Shown here: piece by piece, positions 16,908 to 24,649 of the stretch
How positions within the stretch are numbered: position 1 is the stretch's first letter
Layout of the letters: every line of letters begins with the position of its first letter
Source: Methylomonas sp.
Lineage (GTDB): Bacteria > Pseudomonadota > Gammaproteobacteria > Methylococcales > Methylomonadaceae
Assembly: GCF_023228165.1 (NCBI RefSeq)
Contig: NZ_JALOBS010000008.1
Span: 108,048 to 172,047 of the forward strand
Reading direction: 5' to 3'
Length of the DNA stretch: 64,000 nt
Translations under genes and position numbers: made by a program
The notes under the pieces: model-generated
Told to the model about the DNA's origin: nothing
Database searches by the model: none
The model's input: only the letters and a program-made list of their open reading frames with translations

Positions 16908-17696
16908 TTACGCGACCGACTTGCTCGGGTGGTTTTTCAACGACCGGATAATGCAAGCAATACCGCCCACTATAAACGGAATGCTGAGCAGCTGACCCGC
17001 AGTCAAGGCCAGACCGGTGTCATACATGGCTTGCTCGGTTTTAAAATATTCCAACAGAAAACGCACACTAAACATCATGATAAGAAAACTGCCAAACACA
17101 AAGCCTGGCTTGTCAGCTTGTTTTTTGTAGATCTGCAAACAGATACCGTACACCACTAAATAAGCGAAAGCTTCGTAAAGCTGCACCGGATGACGCGGTA
17201 GCGGGTCGACCCGGGCGAAAATAATGCCCCAAGGCTCTTGAGTCGGCAAACCCAGAATTTCCGAATTGAAAAAATTCCCAATCCTGATTAAAGCGCCGGC
17301 CAAAGCTGTCGGAATAGTCACCCTATCCAGCAGCCAGAAATAACTATCGCCAAATCGACGCCTATATAAATACAAAGCGGTCAGTATGCCTATTGCCGCT
17401 CCATGACTCGCCAAACCACCTTCCCAAATCGCCAGAATCTTTAAGGGATGCGACAAATAATAGGCTGGATCGTAGAACAAGACATGTCCCAACCTTGCTC
17501 CCACAATGGTAGCGACCACCATATACCAGAGCAAGGTATCCAGTTCTTCGACATTTTTACTCTCGCGCTGATAAATCCATTGCATGGTCAAAAAACTGCC
17601 CACAAACCCTGTGGCAAACATAAGGCCGTACCAGCGAATTTTTATAACGCCAAAGTCGAGAAGAATGGGGTCGATATTCCAGATGATATGTTGCAT
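16908..17696 (-). CDS. lgt: Prolipoprotein diacylglyceryl transferase
   Basis: The 262-residue polytopic membrane enzyme transfers diacylglycerol from phosphatidylglycerol to the lipobox cysteine of prolipoproteins, the first step of lipoprotein maturation. Signature segments are present: WEGGLASHGAAIGI and the Lgt signature ALIRIGNFFNSEILG, with the essential His in SHGA. Seven membrane helices are likely. Its substrates in this window include the lipoproteins at 3673 and 18048. It starts at ATG 17696. Confidence 0.96.
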   Translation of the reverse strand: MQHIIWNIDPILLDFGVIKIRWYGLMFATGFVGSFLTMQWIYQRESKNVEELDTLLWYMVVATIVGARLGHVLFYDPAYYLSHPLKILAIWEGGLASHGAAIGILTALYLYRRRFGDSYFWLLDRVTIPTALAGALIRIGNFFNSEILGLPTQEPWGIIFARVDPLPRHPVQLYEAFAYLVVYGICLQIYKKQADKPGFVFGSFLIMMFSVRFLLEYFKTEQAMYDTGLALTAGQLLSIPFIVGGIACIIRSLKNHPSKSVA

Positions 17697-18047
17697 GAAT
17701 AGATAGGCTAGTTAATAAAAAAGAATTTAATACTGATTGTAACCTCGCATACCACGTTATGCAGCCAAACGATGCAATCTATCCACCCAGCAACGCCCCC
17801 TTGTCAATCAGTAACGGCATCGATACTGACATTTTTTGAAACGCCTTAAGCGATATAAAATCCCACGCCGGTCGACGCGCGGACTCTGGTTATTTTTGTG
17901 TTCCATTAAACCCAAATACCGATAGCTGGCATTGACCCCCAGCACAAACGTGCCGATTAAGATACGTCGATTGATTAAAAAATAACGCTAGCAATCATGA
18001 CTTTTGCCCTATCGGTTTAAAAAACCCGCCGCACTCAATCCACGGAC
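17697..18047. other. Non-coding gap between lgt and the Slp-like gene
   Basis: These 351 bases are AT-rich and hold no ORF with coding character and no clear hairpin with a T-run. The right part should carry the 3' end of the Slp transcript and the left part the lgt promoter; I see no convincing -35/-10 pair. Confidence 0.5.
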
Positions 18048-18587
18048 CTAAAAACATCGGCCATGACCGAATCTGTAGCCGTACGGGTAAATTCCAGCGA
18101 CTGCTGTCAAACTAAATGGGCCGCAATTATAATTATCCGCATAATCGCTTTCGGACTCGTTCGGCCAAAGATAAAACTTCTGAATCTTAACTACTGGGTA
18201 AACATACGGTTTTTCACCAATATCTCTGGTTACCAAAGAATCCATCAAACCGTAGGCGGTCATCATGCGCCCACGGGCATAGATGACCGGATCAACAAAT
18301 CCATTCACCTTAGCTAGAAACCGGCCATGGGTAACATCGCCGTAGACAGGCTTTCCTGAACTGTCGACTTTCTGAGCCAATATTTCTATTTCCGTATCGT
18401 TCGCGTAATTGGTGACCGCCAAAATAGTACCCCCCCAACGCACGGGTTTGTCTTTATGGGCACTAGTTTGAGCAACCGCCTCCGAAAGCGTCAGATTTGG
18501 CATAGGCGCTTGACTGATATCTTGAGGAACACTGCCAGCACAACCGAATAAAAAAAATCCAGGGATTAGAAACCAACAGATTTTCAT
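18048..18587 (-). CDS. Slp-family outer membrane lipoprotein
   Basis: A short lipoprotein signal with lipobox LFGC (Cys16) precedes a domain of the Slp family: LTLSEAVAQ, KPVRWGGTILAVTN, TEIEILAQKVDSSGKP and GRFLAKVNGFVDPVIYARGR. Slp-type proteins are outer membrane lipoproteins induced in starvation or stationary phase in enteric bacteria; the molecular role is unclear. AGGAGG lies 8 bases before the ATG, so expression could be strong. The C-terminus carries a Tyr/Gly/His-rich tail (IYPYGYRFGHGRCF). Confidence 0.85.
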   Translation of the reverse strand: MKICWFLIPGFFLFGCAGSVPQDISQAPMPNLTLSEAVAQTSAHKDKPVRWGGTILAVTNYANDTEIEILAQKVDSSGKPVYGDVTHGRFLAKVNGFVDPVIYARGRMMTAYGLMDSLVTRDIGEKPYVYPVVKIQKFYLWPNESESDYADNYNCGPFSLTAVAGIYPYGYRFGHGRCF

Positions 18588-18807
18588 AATTTAACCCTCC
18601 TAAGGCGCCTTATGCTGTTGAAGAAATGATACACACCATCTTTGCGCCATTAAAAGACAGACATCTGGTTTGCTATAAAAATTCAAAGCAACGTATATAT
18701 TCAACAGCTGCCACCTTGCCAGGCTACGCTGTTGCCGGTCTAGATAGCCCTCGACCATCTATAGCCGTCATTTTCCCGTATTCGCATTCGGGTGCTAAAT
18801 ACAAATA

Positions 18808-19485
18808 TTGATGTCGAGAAAGCGATATACGAACCACTGTAAGCATTGACGACATCATGTACCAAAAAGCCCTGGGACTGGCCGACCCTGACATGCACAA
18901 GGCCGAAATTTTCCGGGAAGCGATGAAAACCTTTTTCGGATTCAGGCCGCTAAACAGTTAGCCGCCTTGTGCGAAACGCTGCCGGAGTTGGTCGATATTC
19001 CCCAAGAACGCGGCCAAACCGTCCAGTCCGCATGATATTACTCGACACCTCGGCTTGGTTAATTACTTCAAAGATCATAACGAAGACTCGGTTCGGTGAC
19101 TACTTTCCGATTCGGCGTTGATTCACCCGCTGGGCATTAGAGAATTGACCTGCGGTACGCCGCCCACGCACCCTGAGCAACCAGGTAGGTTGGGCTAGGC
19201 GTTAGCCGTAACCCAACAGGTTGGCTTTCGACTGTCGGGTTACGCCCTGTTCGAGCGAATCCAATCTGAGGACTGGCTGTTGCTTGCCTCGGTTTTGATC
19301 ACGCCCGGCGCAACGCTGTGGACGTTGGACAAGCGCGTGGCGAGATTGGCCGAGCGCTTTGGTGTGGCTTATCATGCATCGCCGACCGCGAAATGAAATA
19401 AACAAATTCGCAGGTTGAGCAGATTTGCCCACCATGCGGCCGTTAAATCCGCGTAAGCACGAAATTTCTGCCCACGCTACGCGAC
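18808..19485 (+). pseudogene. Decayed vapBC-type module, copy 1
   Basis: This stretch is a diverged copy of the module at 19640-20305. The antitoxin part (from about 18830) has lost its ATG (ATACGAACC against ATGAGAACC in copy 2) and is frameshifted after KTFF. The toxin part keeps readable pieces of a PIN-domain VapC (ILLDTSAW-like start at about 19034, LIHPLGIRELTCGT, LLASVLITPGATLWTLDKRV) but has stops and a central segment replaced by a palindromic repeat. Both share the same 3' tail (TTTGCCCACCATGCGGCCGTTAA), so the duplication is about 0.65 kb. No product is expected. Confidence 0.7.
19185..19246. repeat. Palindromic REP-like element inside the vapC remnant
   Basis: GTTGGGCTAGGCGTTAGCC is followed by GTAACCCAAC, an inverted repeat, and a second partial arm, GTCGGGTTACGCC. 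It replaces the middle of the copy 1 toxin gene, where copy 2 has coding sequence. Elements with GTAGGTTGGG/CCCAAC arms are commonly seen as small dispersed repeats in gammaproteobacteria. Confidence 0.5.
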
Positions 19486-19496
19486 TTTGAACATGC

Positions 19497-19522
19497 GTCC
19501 GATTACGTTTCACCAATCGGAC
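19497..19522. repeat. Short inverted repeat between the vapBC copies
   Basis: GTCCGATT and AATCGGAC are exact complements ten bases apart, flanked by sequence of REP type (CCTACG). It lies in the spacer between the two toxin-antitoxin copies and may be another small dispersed repeat or a transcription hairpin. Confidence 0.45.
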
Positions 19523-19657
19523 CTACGGCCCTGATTTTTTCGAAACCGTTTCTAATGTGACGCTGGAGGCATTGGCGTGCGGTGCATGTTTATAGCACAA
19601 TGCCGTGAGTCATTTTTTGATACAGTACATCATCAGAATTGATGCCGAGAAAAAACT

Positions 19658-19894
19658 ATGAGAACCACTGTAACCATAGACGATGCGTTGTACCAAAAAG
19701 CCCTGGAAATGGCCGATCCGGACATGGATAAAACCGAAATCTTCCGGGAGGCGATGAAAACCTTTGTGCGCATTCAGGCAGCCAAACGTTTGGCCGCATT
19801 GGGCGGAACCCTGCCGGATATGGCCGAATTCCTCGAGAACGCGGCCAAACCGAACCGTCTGCATGATATTGGTCGACACCTCGGTTTGGGTTGA
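19658..19894 (+). CDS. VapB-type antitoxin, copy 2
   Basis: The 78-residue frame starts MRTTVTIDDALYQKALEMADP, the pattern of VapB-type ribbon-helix-helix antitoxins, with a helical EIFREAMKTFVRIQAAKRLAALGG and a toxin-binding tail. It would bind the PIN toxin and repress its own operon. The end overlaps the toxin start (ATG 19863) by about 30 bases, and the last 11 residues are read in the region coding the start of the toxin in another frame. The partner toxin is frameshifted, so the antitoxin is probably an orphan. Confidence 0.65.
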   Translation: MRTTVTIDDALYQKALEMADPDMDKTEIFREAMKTFVRIQAAKRLAALGGTLPDMAEFLENAAKPNRLHDIGRHLGLG

Positions 19895-20221
19895 CCATTT
19901 CAAAATTCGTAACGAAGACTTGGTGCGCTTGCTTGTTTCCGATTCGGCGTTGATTATTGCAAGTTTGGCCTGCGGTACGCCGCCCGCACCCTGAACAACC
20001 TCAACCAATTAACCATCTGCAATCAAGCAGTTTTGCATGAAGTGGAAGAATTTATCGAGCGGGAAGCACTGTATGGCTTAGGTTGCGGACTGATTGATTT
20101 GCAGTTGCTGGCCTCGGTTTTGATCACACCCGGCGCAACGCTGTGGACGATGGACAAGCCCTTGGCGAAACTAGCCGAGCGCTTTGGTGTGGCTTATCAA
20201 GCATCGCCGACCGCGAATTGA
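19863..20221 (+). pseudogene. VapC-type PIN-domain toxin, frameshifted (copy 2)
   Basis: From ATG 19863 the frame reads MILVDTSVWVDHFKIRNEDL, a classic PIN-domain start with the first catalytic Asp, and continues to SLACGT. It then runs into a stop at 19992-19994. The rest (ARTLNNLNQL, HEVEEFIEREALYGLGCGLIDLQLLASVL, GATLWTMDKPLAKLAERFGVAYQ) continues in another frame to 20221, so an indel at about 19975-19990 breaks the gene. An HP-GI-E segment around residue 34 is also degraded compared with copy 1. A working VapC would cut tRNA or rRNA; this one should be inactive. Confidence 0.75.
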
Positions 20222-20303
20222 AACAACGGATTCGTAGGGTGAGCAAATTTGCCCACCATGCGGCCGTTAATTCCGTGAGGACACGAAAGTCGTCCCCACC
20301 TTA

Positions 20304-23300
20304 CTATTTCTTCATTTTCATTTCTTGATTTCTTTTTAACGCTTTAACTACAGGTACATCATTTATATTTTCAGGAATAATTGGGTCATCATTTGATTGC
20401 AGAACGACTAAATCTTCATCGTTGTCACCAATTTGCCAAGCTGGCTTTACAATCAGCAGTTTTTTAAAAAGTAACATATCACGTATTATTTTTGGCTCAG
20501 GTTGACCGTCTTGAAAAATGGCTGGTAAAAAACAATAAACTCCATATTTTTTATAAGCGTCGAGAAACATATTCAAATTCTTGTCGTTCTCTGGCGTCAT
20601 CGTCTGTATGCGAGAAACCATCACCATTTGTTCTTGCACTCCAATTTTTCTGTAGGCATTTGCATTTGTACCAAGGTGAATTCGGTAATGTGCGGGATTA
20701 TTTTTATCAACACCAGTAACAATACAAACTCTAAGCGCATCTTTTTCGTCTTTATTACCTAATCGTTCTCGCCATCCCTTAAAAATACTCCTTGCTCCCT
20801 CCTCGTTTTTAAACATCAATCCTATGCAGGGAGGAAATTGTCCATCAGGGTAAACTATAAAAAACATACCACTCCATTGAGCCTTATCCCAAACAGGTAT
20901 ATCAATTAGAGACAGGATTCTTCTTTCGTTGTGTTTTAAGTTTTCTGCATTAACAATGTGTTCTGGTGGTTCGCCTTCCCCAGGTTTCAGCGGTTCGTTT
21001 GCTTGCTCCACTTTTTTCTTGGGTCTCCATTGGCTTTTGCGCTTTAGCTCATACACTTCCCCTTCAATTGAATTGGATACTTCGCGAAGGCTAGTCCAAT
21101 CCAAATTGCCGCAGATGTTTTGGCTTAAGGTAATGACATCAGAAAATAGCAGAGCTCGGCTAAAAACATTTTCGTCCTCAGCAAGTTTTTTAAAATGGTT
21201 GTCCTTGTCATCGTAGATCGCAATTTTTGGAAGAAGATCAACAATCAAATCCCCTATTAGGTATCTAAACCTTTTGACTTCATCCGCAGAACTAAGTGCA
21301 AAGTTTTTATTGTGGACGACTTCTAATTCGTATTGTTTACTGGTTTTTATCAGCTCTATCCCCAAGGCTTCTTTTAAATTTCCATCAATTCTAATAGACA
21401 CCTTTGCAATCTGCTTATAGGGCATGATGCCACCCATTAAACTGGTTGCTAAAAAAGCTTCTAAAGCACCCAAAATTGACTCTGCTAACCAAATTGAAAT
21501 TTGGTTAGCATCTACATGAAAGATTAAGTTAATTCCTAATACATCACTCTTCAATTCTATAGTTTTGCCTAAACATAATTCAGGCACGTCAGGCAAATCA
21601 TCACTTGCTGGCTGTGCGCAAACAAGCTCATAGAACTCTTCGATTTTTTCGATACTATCTTCATTGTCAAACCAGACATCTTCTCTCAATTTGTCAATGT
21701 GACCCAGTGCAAATAACAGCGTTCCTTCAGAGCAGACCAGATTTAATTGATCTAGCAGGTGAGGTATTTTATTTATCTCTTTTAACTGTTGAGTATTTAA
21801 ATGCAAGATTAGTATTGAGAATACCGCATCGACGTGTTGAATAAATTCCCAATATTTTGTCTGACCTTCCTCATTAAGTTGTAAATGATTAGCAATGAAG
21901 TTTGTTAGATTCAGAACAAAAAATATGTGTGGAACTCGCCCTAATCTGATCTCTATCCAGGTAAGCTGCTGTGCCGCAAGAAGCGCTCTTGAATGCAAAA
22001 ACCCCGAACCGTCAAATTCGGTAATGCAAATCGATAAAGCAGCAAGTAAACTTGATCTGGCAGCCCAACTTAAGCCAGCAGCATCATAAGCTCCCCCGCA
22101 AGCAATTAAACATTCGATTAATTCATGTTGATATTCTTTCTTTGCGAGTTTTTCTTGTGCGCGACCAAAGAGTATAATTGCGTCATAAATTTTCCCACTT
22201 TTTAATTTTTGAATACCCCTATTCGTTATAACTGCACCAACATCAGCTTCGCCTGTTCTTTCTTGCTGGATAGATACAACAGTATCAAATAGATTTTCAT
22301 AGTCTTCATTATCAAAAAACAAATCTCCTAATTCAAAGATAACGCTTTTATAGGAATCAAAAGGATATTGCCCAAGTCCTCGCGAACGTTCAAATATGGT
22401 TACAAATTCAGCAAAAATACCTTTAAAGTCTTTTTGTTCTGAATTATTACTGAGTGCTCCTCTAAGCTTATGAAAGCAAAGCATAGTCTGAGCATGCAAC
22501 GCATTATTTGGACGAGCGTCATCATTTGACAACTCTTCCAATTTACTTTTTAGCGCATTAGCTCTTTCCAAAAGTTTAGTCTTTTCATTTGTAGCAACAT
22601 CTCCAAACGCTAGTGACCCAAAAATTGAATTCCAGAGATTGCTCACCAGCTCTACATCATCAGCATAGCGGCTTGATAATCCAAGTTCTTCAACTCTGCT
22701 GTAAAGACGGGACAGCTCTTTGATATCATCATATACATAACAAGCAACCCATGCATGACGGTAGTTAACTCTTAAAATTTGCCTTTTATCACTAACATTT
22801 TCGGCAACTCGTAAAGCAGCCGAAAATCGCCCATCTACCTCATGTCGATCACGCTCCAGTTCACTGGCAAGAACTGCTGCACTAAGAATGTCTTCAGCAA
22901 GTTGATAGGGAATTCCTAAATAGCGTTCAGGATCGTTTATTTGGTTATCTAATTCTTTTAATTCGACTTCTTTCTTCGCGTCATGAGGCCCAGTTTTTCT
23001 GCGGGGAGTTAAGCCAAGACTATCAATAGATAAAGTTTGAGCGGCGATTTCAATTCGACTATGATTTATAACTCGATCTACAATCCAGCTACGGTCTAAA
23101 ATTCGAACAGTTATACCAAAATCATTTTTTAGTTTATCTTCAACTTCCGCCCTTTTTTTATCACTTACGAACTGATTTGTGATGAAATATATTAATGAGT
23201 AACCACGCTCCGTCTCGGTAATCTTTTTTACATCACTGTTGACTTTTCCCCTCCATTCCTTTTTGGCACTCATTGCAAACGCCCAACGATCTTTTGACCC

Positions 23301-23603
23301 AGCATCACCTTGATACCAACGCAAGGAAATTTCTTCAGCAACGGGATATGTTTCAGAATCTACTTTGCTATCTCCGCCTCCAGTAGGGCCAGTTTGAGGT
23401 AACAGATTTGGACAGAGCTCTTTTTCAGCTAATCGTCTTGCAAAATATTCAAATTCTTTTTCCTGGCTTCGATTTGTTAGCGTTTCAAGATGATATTCCA
23501 ATATATCCCGAGTGATTTGTGGTTCTTCTGTAATAATGGAATCCGAATAGCGTTCAGGCCTTCTCGCACGAAGATAATCAGATGGTTTATAAGTTATTGT
23601 CAT
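20304..23603 (-). CDS. Large protein with N-terminal PD-(D/E)XK-like nuclease; candidate anti-phage protein
   Basis: This 1,099-residue protein has no assigned function that I recognise. Residues 50-180 look like a restriction-endonuclease fold. A helix with Glu57/Glu60 leads to PNLLPQTGPTGGGDSKVDSE (Asp78, Asp82), then FAMSAKKEW with Lys114, followed by YFITNQ and VRILDRSWIVDRVI. Residues about 200-650 are helical with solenoid or TPR-like character, followed by mixed segments and a C-terminal domain (about 880-1060; FFIVYPDGQFPPCIGLMF). No Walker NTPase is seen. The layout resembles single-gene defence proteins such as Upx, but that link is a hypothesis. The gene is visibly AT-rich against its neighbours, suggesting acquisition. 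No signal peptide. It heads away from the 300-residue nuclease-like gene, with a 115-base gap. Confidence 0.75.
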   Translation of the reverse strand: MTITYKPSDYLRARRPERYSDSIITEEPQITRDILEYHLETLTNRSQEKEFEYFARRLAEKELCPNLLPQTGPTGGGDSKVDSETYPVAEEISLRWYQGDAGSKDRWAFAMSAKKEWRGKVNSDVKKITETERGYSLIYFITNQFVSDKKRAEVEDKLKNDFGITVRILDRSWIVDRVINHSRIEIAAQTLSIDSLGLTPRRKTGPHDAKKEVELKELDNQINDPERYLGIPYQLAEDILSAAVLASELERDRHEVDGRFSAALRVAENVSDKRQILRVNYRHAWVACYVYDDIKELSRLYSRVEELGLSSRYADDVELVSNLWNSIFGSLAFGDVATNEKTKLLERANALKSKLEELSNDDARPNNALHAQTMLCFHKLRGALSNNSEQKDFKGIFAEFVTIFERSRGLGQYPFDSYKSVIFELGDLFFDNEDYENLFDTVVSIQQERTGEADVGAVITNRGIQKLKSGKIYDAIILFGRAQEKLAKKEYQHELIECLIACGGAYDAAGLSWAARSSLLAALSICITEFDGSGFLHSRALLAAQQLTWIEIRLGRVPHIFFVLNLTNFIANHLQLNEEGQTKYWEFIQHVDAVFSILILHLNTQQLKEINKIPHLLDQLNLVCSEGTLLFALGHIDKLREDVWFDNEDSIEKIEEFYELVCAQPASDDLPDVPELCLGKTIELKSDVLGINLIFHVDANQISIWLAESILGALEAFLATSLMGGIMPYKQIAKVSIRIDGNLKEALGIELIKTSKQYELEVVHNKNFALSSADEVKRFRYLIGDLIVDLLPKIAIYDDKDNHFKKLAEDENVFSRALLFSDVITLSQNICGNLDWTSLREVSNSIEGEVYELKRKSQWRPKKKVEQANEPLKPGEGEPPEHIVNAENLKHNERRILSLIDIPVWDKAQWSGMFFIVYPDGQFPPCIGLMFKNEEGARSIFKGWRERLGNKDEKDALRVCIVTGVDKNNPAHYRIHLGTNANAYRKIGVQEQMVMVSRIQTMTPENDKNLNMFLDAYKKYGVYCFLPAIFQDGQPEPKIIRDMLLFKKLLIVKPAWQIGDNDEDLVVLQSNDDPIIPENINDVPVVKALKRNQEMKMKK

Positions 23604-23718
23604 TTAATCACCCGCGTTTTAATAAGGCCATGTTTTGTGTGCAAAAAAGATAACTAGGACAACCGGATTCAGTTAAACAAGTTCAGCAAGCTACAAACTC
23701 TATTATTTACAAAAATAA

Positions 23719-24594
23719 TCAATACGCCTGTACCCCAAATTTCAACAACAACCTCGGCAAAATATCGTCCAGATTCAACACGTCTTTGTCGGTCAATTCA
23801 ATCAGATTGAAATTATATTTCTGATAAATCGCGAGTTTTTCCTGTTTTCGGGCTTGGTATTTGGCGTCGTTTTCGTAGCCCCAGAATTCGATATAGACCT
23901 TGCCGGTAGGGATGTAAAAGTCGCAGTACATTTCTTCTTCAATCGGCAGTTTGCGTTCGTAGGCGTGGACGATTTCTGCCATGTACAGCCAGTTGTCGAT
24001 CAGCATTTCCGCCTTCGAACGGACGAAGTGGCCGTCGGTGCTGCGATGAGTGGCTTCGAACTTGTGGCGGAAGCTGTCCATTTTATCGGCGTCGGTTTTG
24101 GGTTTGTCGACGCCCTTGATGTTGTCGATGCTGTCTTTCAGCGCGCGAATGCGGGTGATTTTTTCCGGCCAGCGCACGTAAGGAATACCCGAACGGCTGT
24201 CTTCGCCTTGCTCGGCACCCATGGCCAAACCTTGCTCGGTGGCCAACCAGCCCTTCAAGCCTTTTTTGATCCAGCCCAGTTCCGACAGGATGTAATTCAT
24301 TTTGTTGGCGGAGAGTTCGAAATTCTGACCCAGTACGGTGGCAGTCAGCAGTTTAGCCGCTTCCGGTTTGGCAGCGGCGGTTGGCAATTGAAAACACTCC
24401 GGCCAGGCGACGTACTGACCGTATTTGCCGGTCAGATAGACACCGCCGGCGGCAGTGCCTGCATCGGTCAATTGCCATTTGTCATCCTGTTTTACAATCA
24501 GTCCCAAAGCCGTCAATTGCCCGAACATCTGCTCTTGAGACACGCCGCGCAGTTTGGCCAGTTGGGTGGTAGATAGGCGTTTTTCCTCACTCAT
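23719..24594 (-). CDS. Helix-turn-helix plus nuclease-like protein
   Basis: The N-terminal part contains repeated winged-helix-like segments (STTQLAKLRGVSQEQMFGQL, LSANKMNYILSELGWIKKGLKGW). The C-terminal 100 residues form a VSR/PD-(D/E)XK-like domain: FVRSKAEMLIDNWLYMAEI, then YCDFYIPTGKVYIEFWGY with the D and E-x-W acidic pattern, then RKQEKLAIYQKYNFNLIEL. Similar proteins are often mislabelled glycerol kinase in databases, as I recall. It ends transcription order after the HelD-type helicase (24650-27574), whose inserted domain has the same acidic pattern, so the two may act together on DNA. ATG 24594 was chosen over GTG 24621. Confidence 0.7.
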   Translation of the reverse strand: MSEEKRLSTTQLAKLRGVSQEQMFGQLTALGLIVKQDDKWQLTDAGTAAGGVYLTGKYGQYVAWPECFQLPTAAAKPEAAKLLTATVLGQNFELSANKMNYILSELGWIKKGLKGWLATEQGLAMGAEQGEDSRSGIPYVRWPEKITRIRALKDSIDNIKGVDKPKTDADKMDSFRHKFEATHRSTDGHFVRSKAEMLIDNWLYMAEIVHAYERKLPIEEEMYCDFYIPTGKVYIEFWGYENDAKYQARKQEKLAIYQKYNFNLIELTDKDVLNLDDILPRLLLKFGVQAY

Positions 24595-24649
24595 TGCTGT
24601 AACTCTATTGTTAGACCGCACACAGTGTAGACCATTGTCGGTGAGTTAT

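Noticed and set aside
18626..18811. ORF of 61 codons downstream of the Slp gene promoter
   Set aside because: No start signal, no family and located in decayed sequence next to the vapBC remnants.
19410..20300. Possible CRISPR-like repeated TTTGCCCACCATGCGG units
   Set aside because: Only two copies about 820 bases apart; they are the shared tails of the two duplicated modules, not an array.
23854..24576. Long plus-strand ORF opposite the nuclease-like gene
   Set aside because: Antisense shadow; the minus frame has conserved nuclease motifs and better composition.
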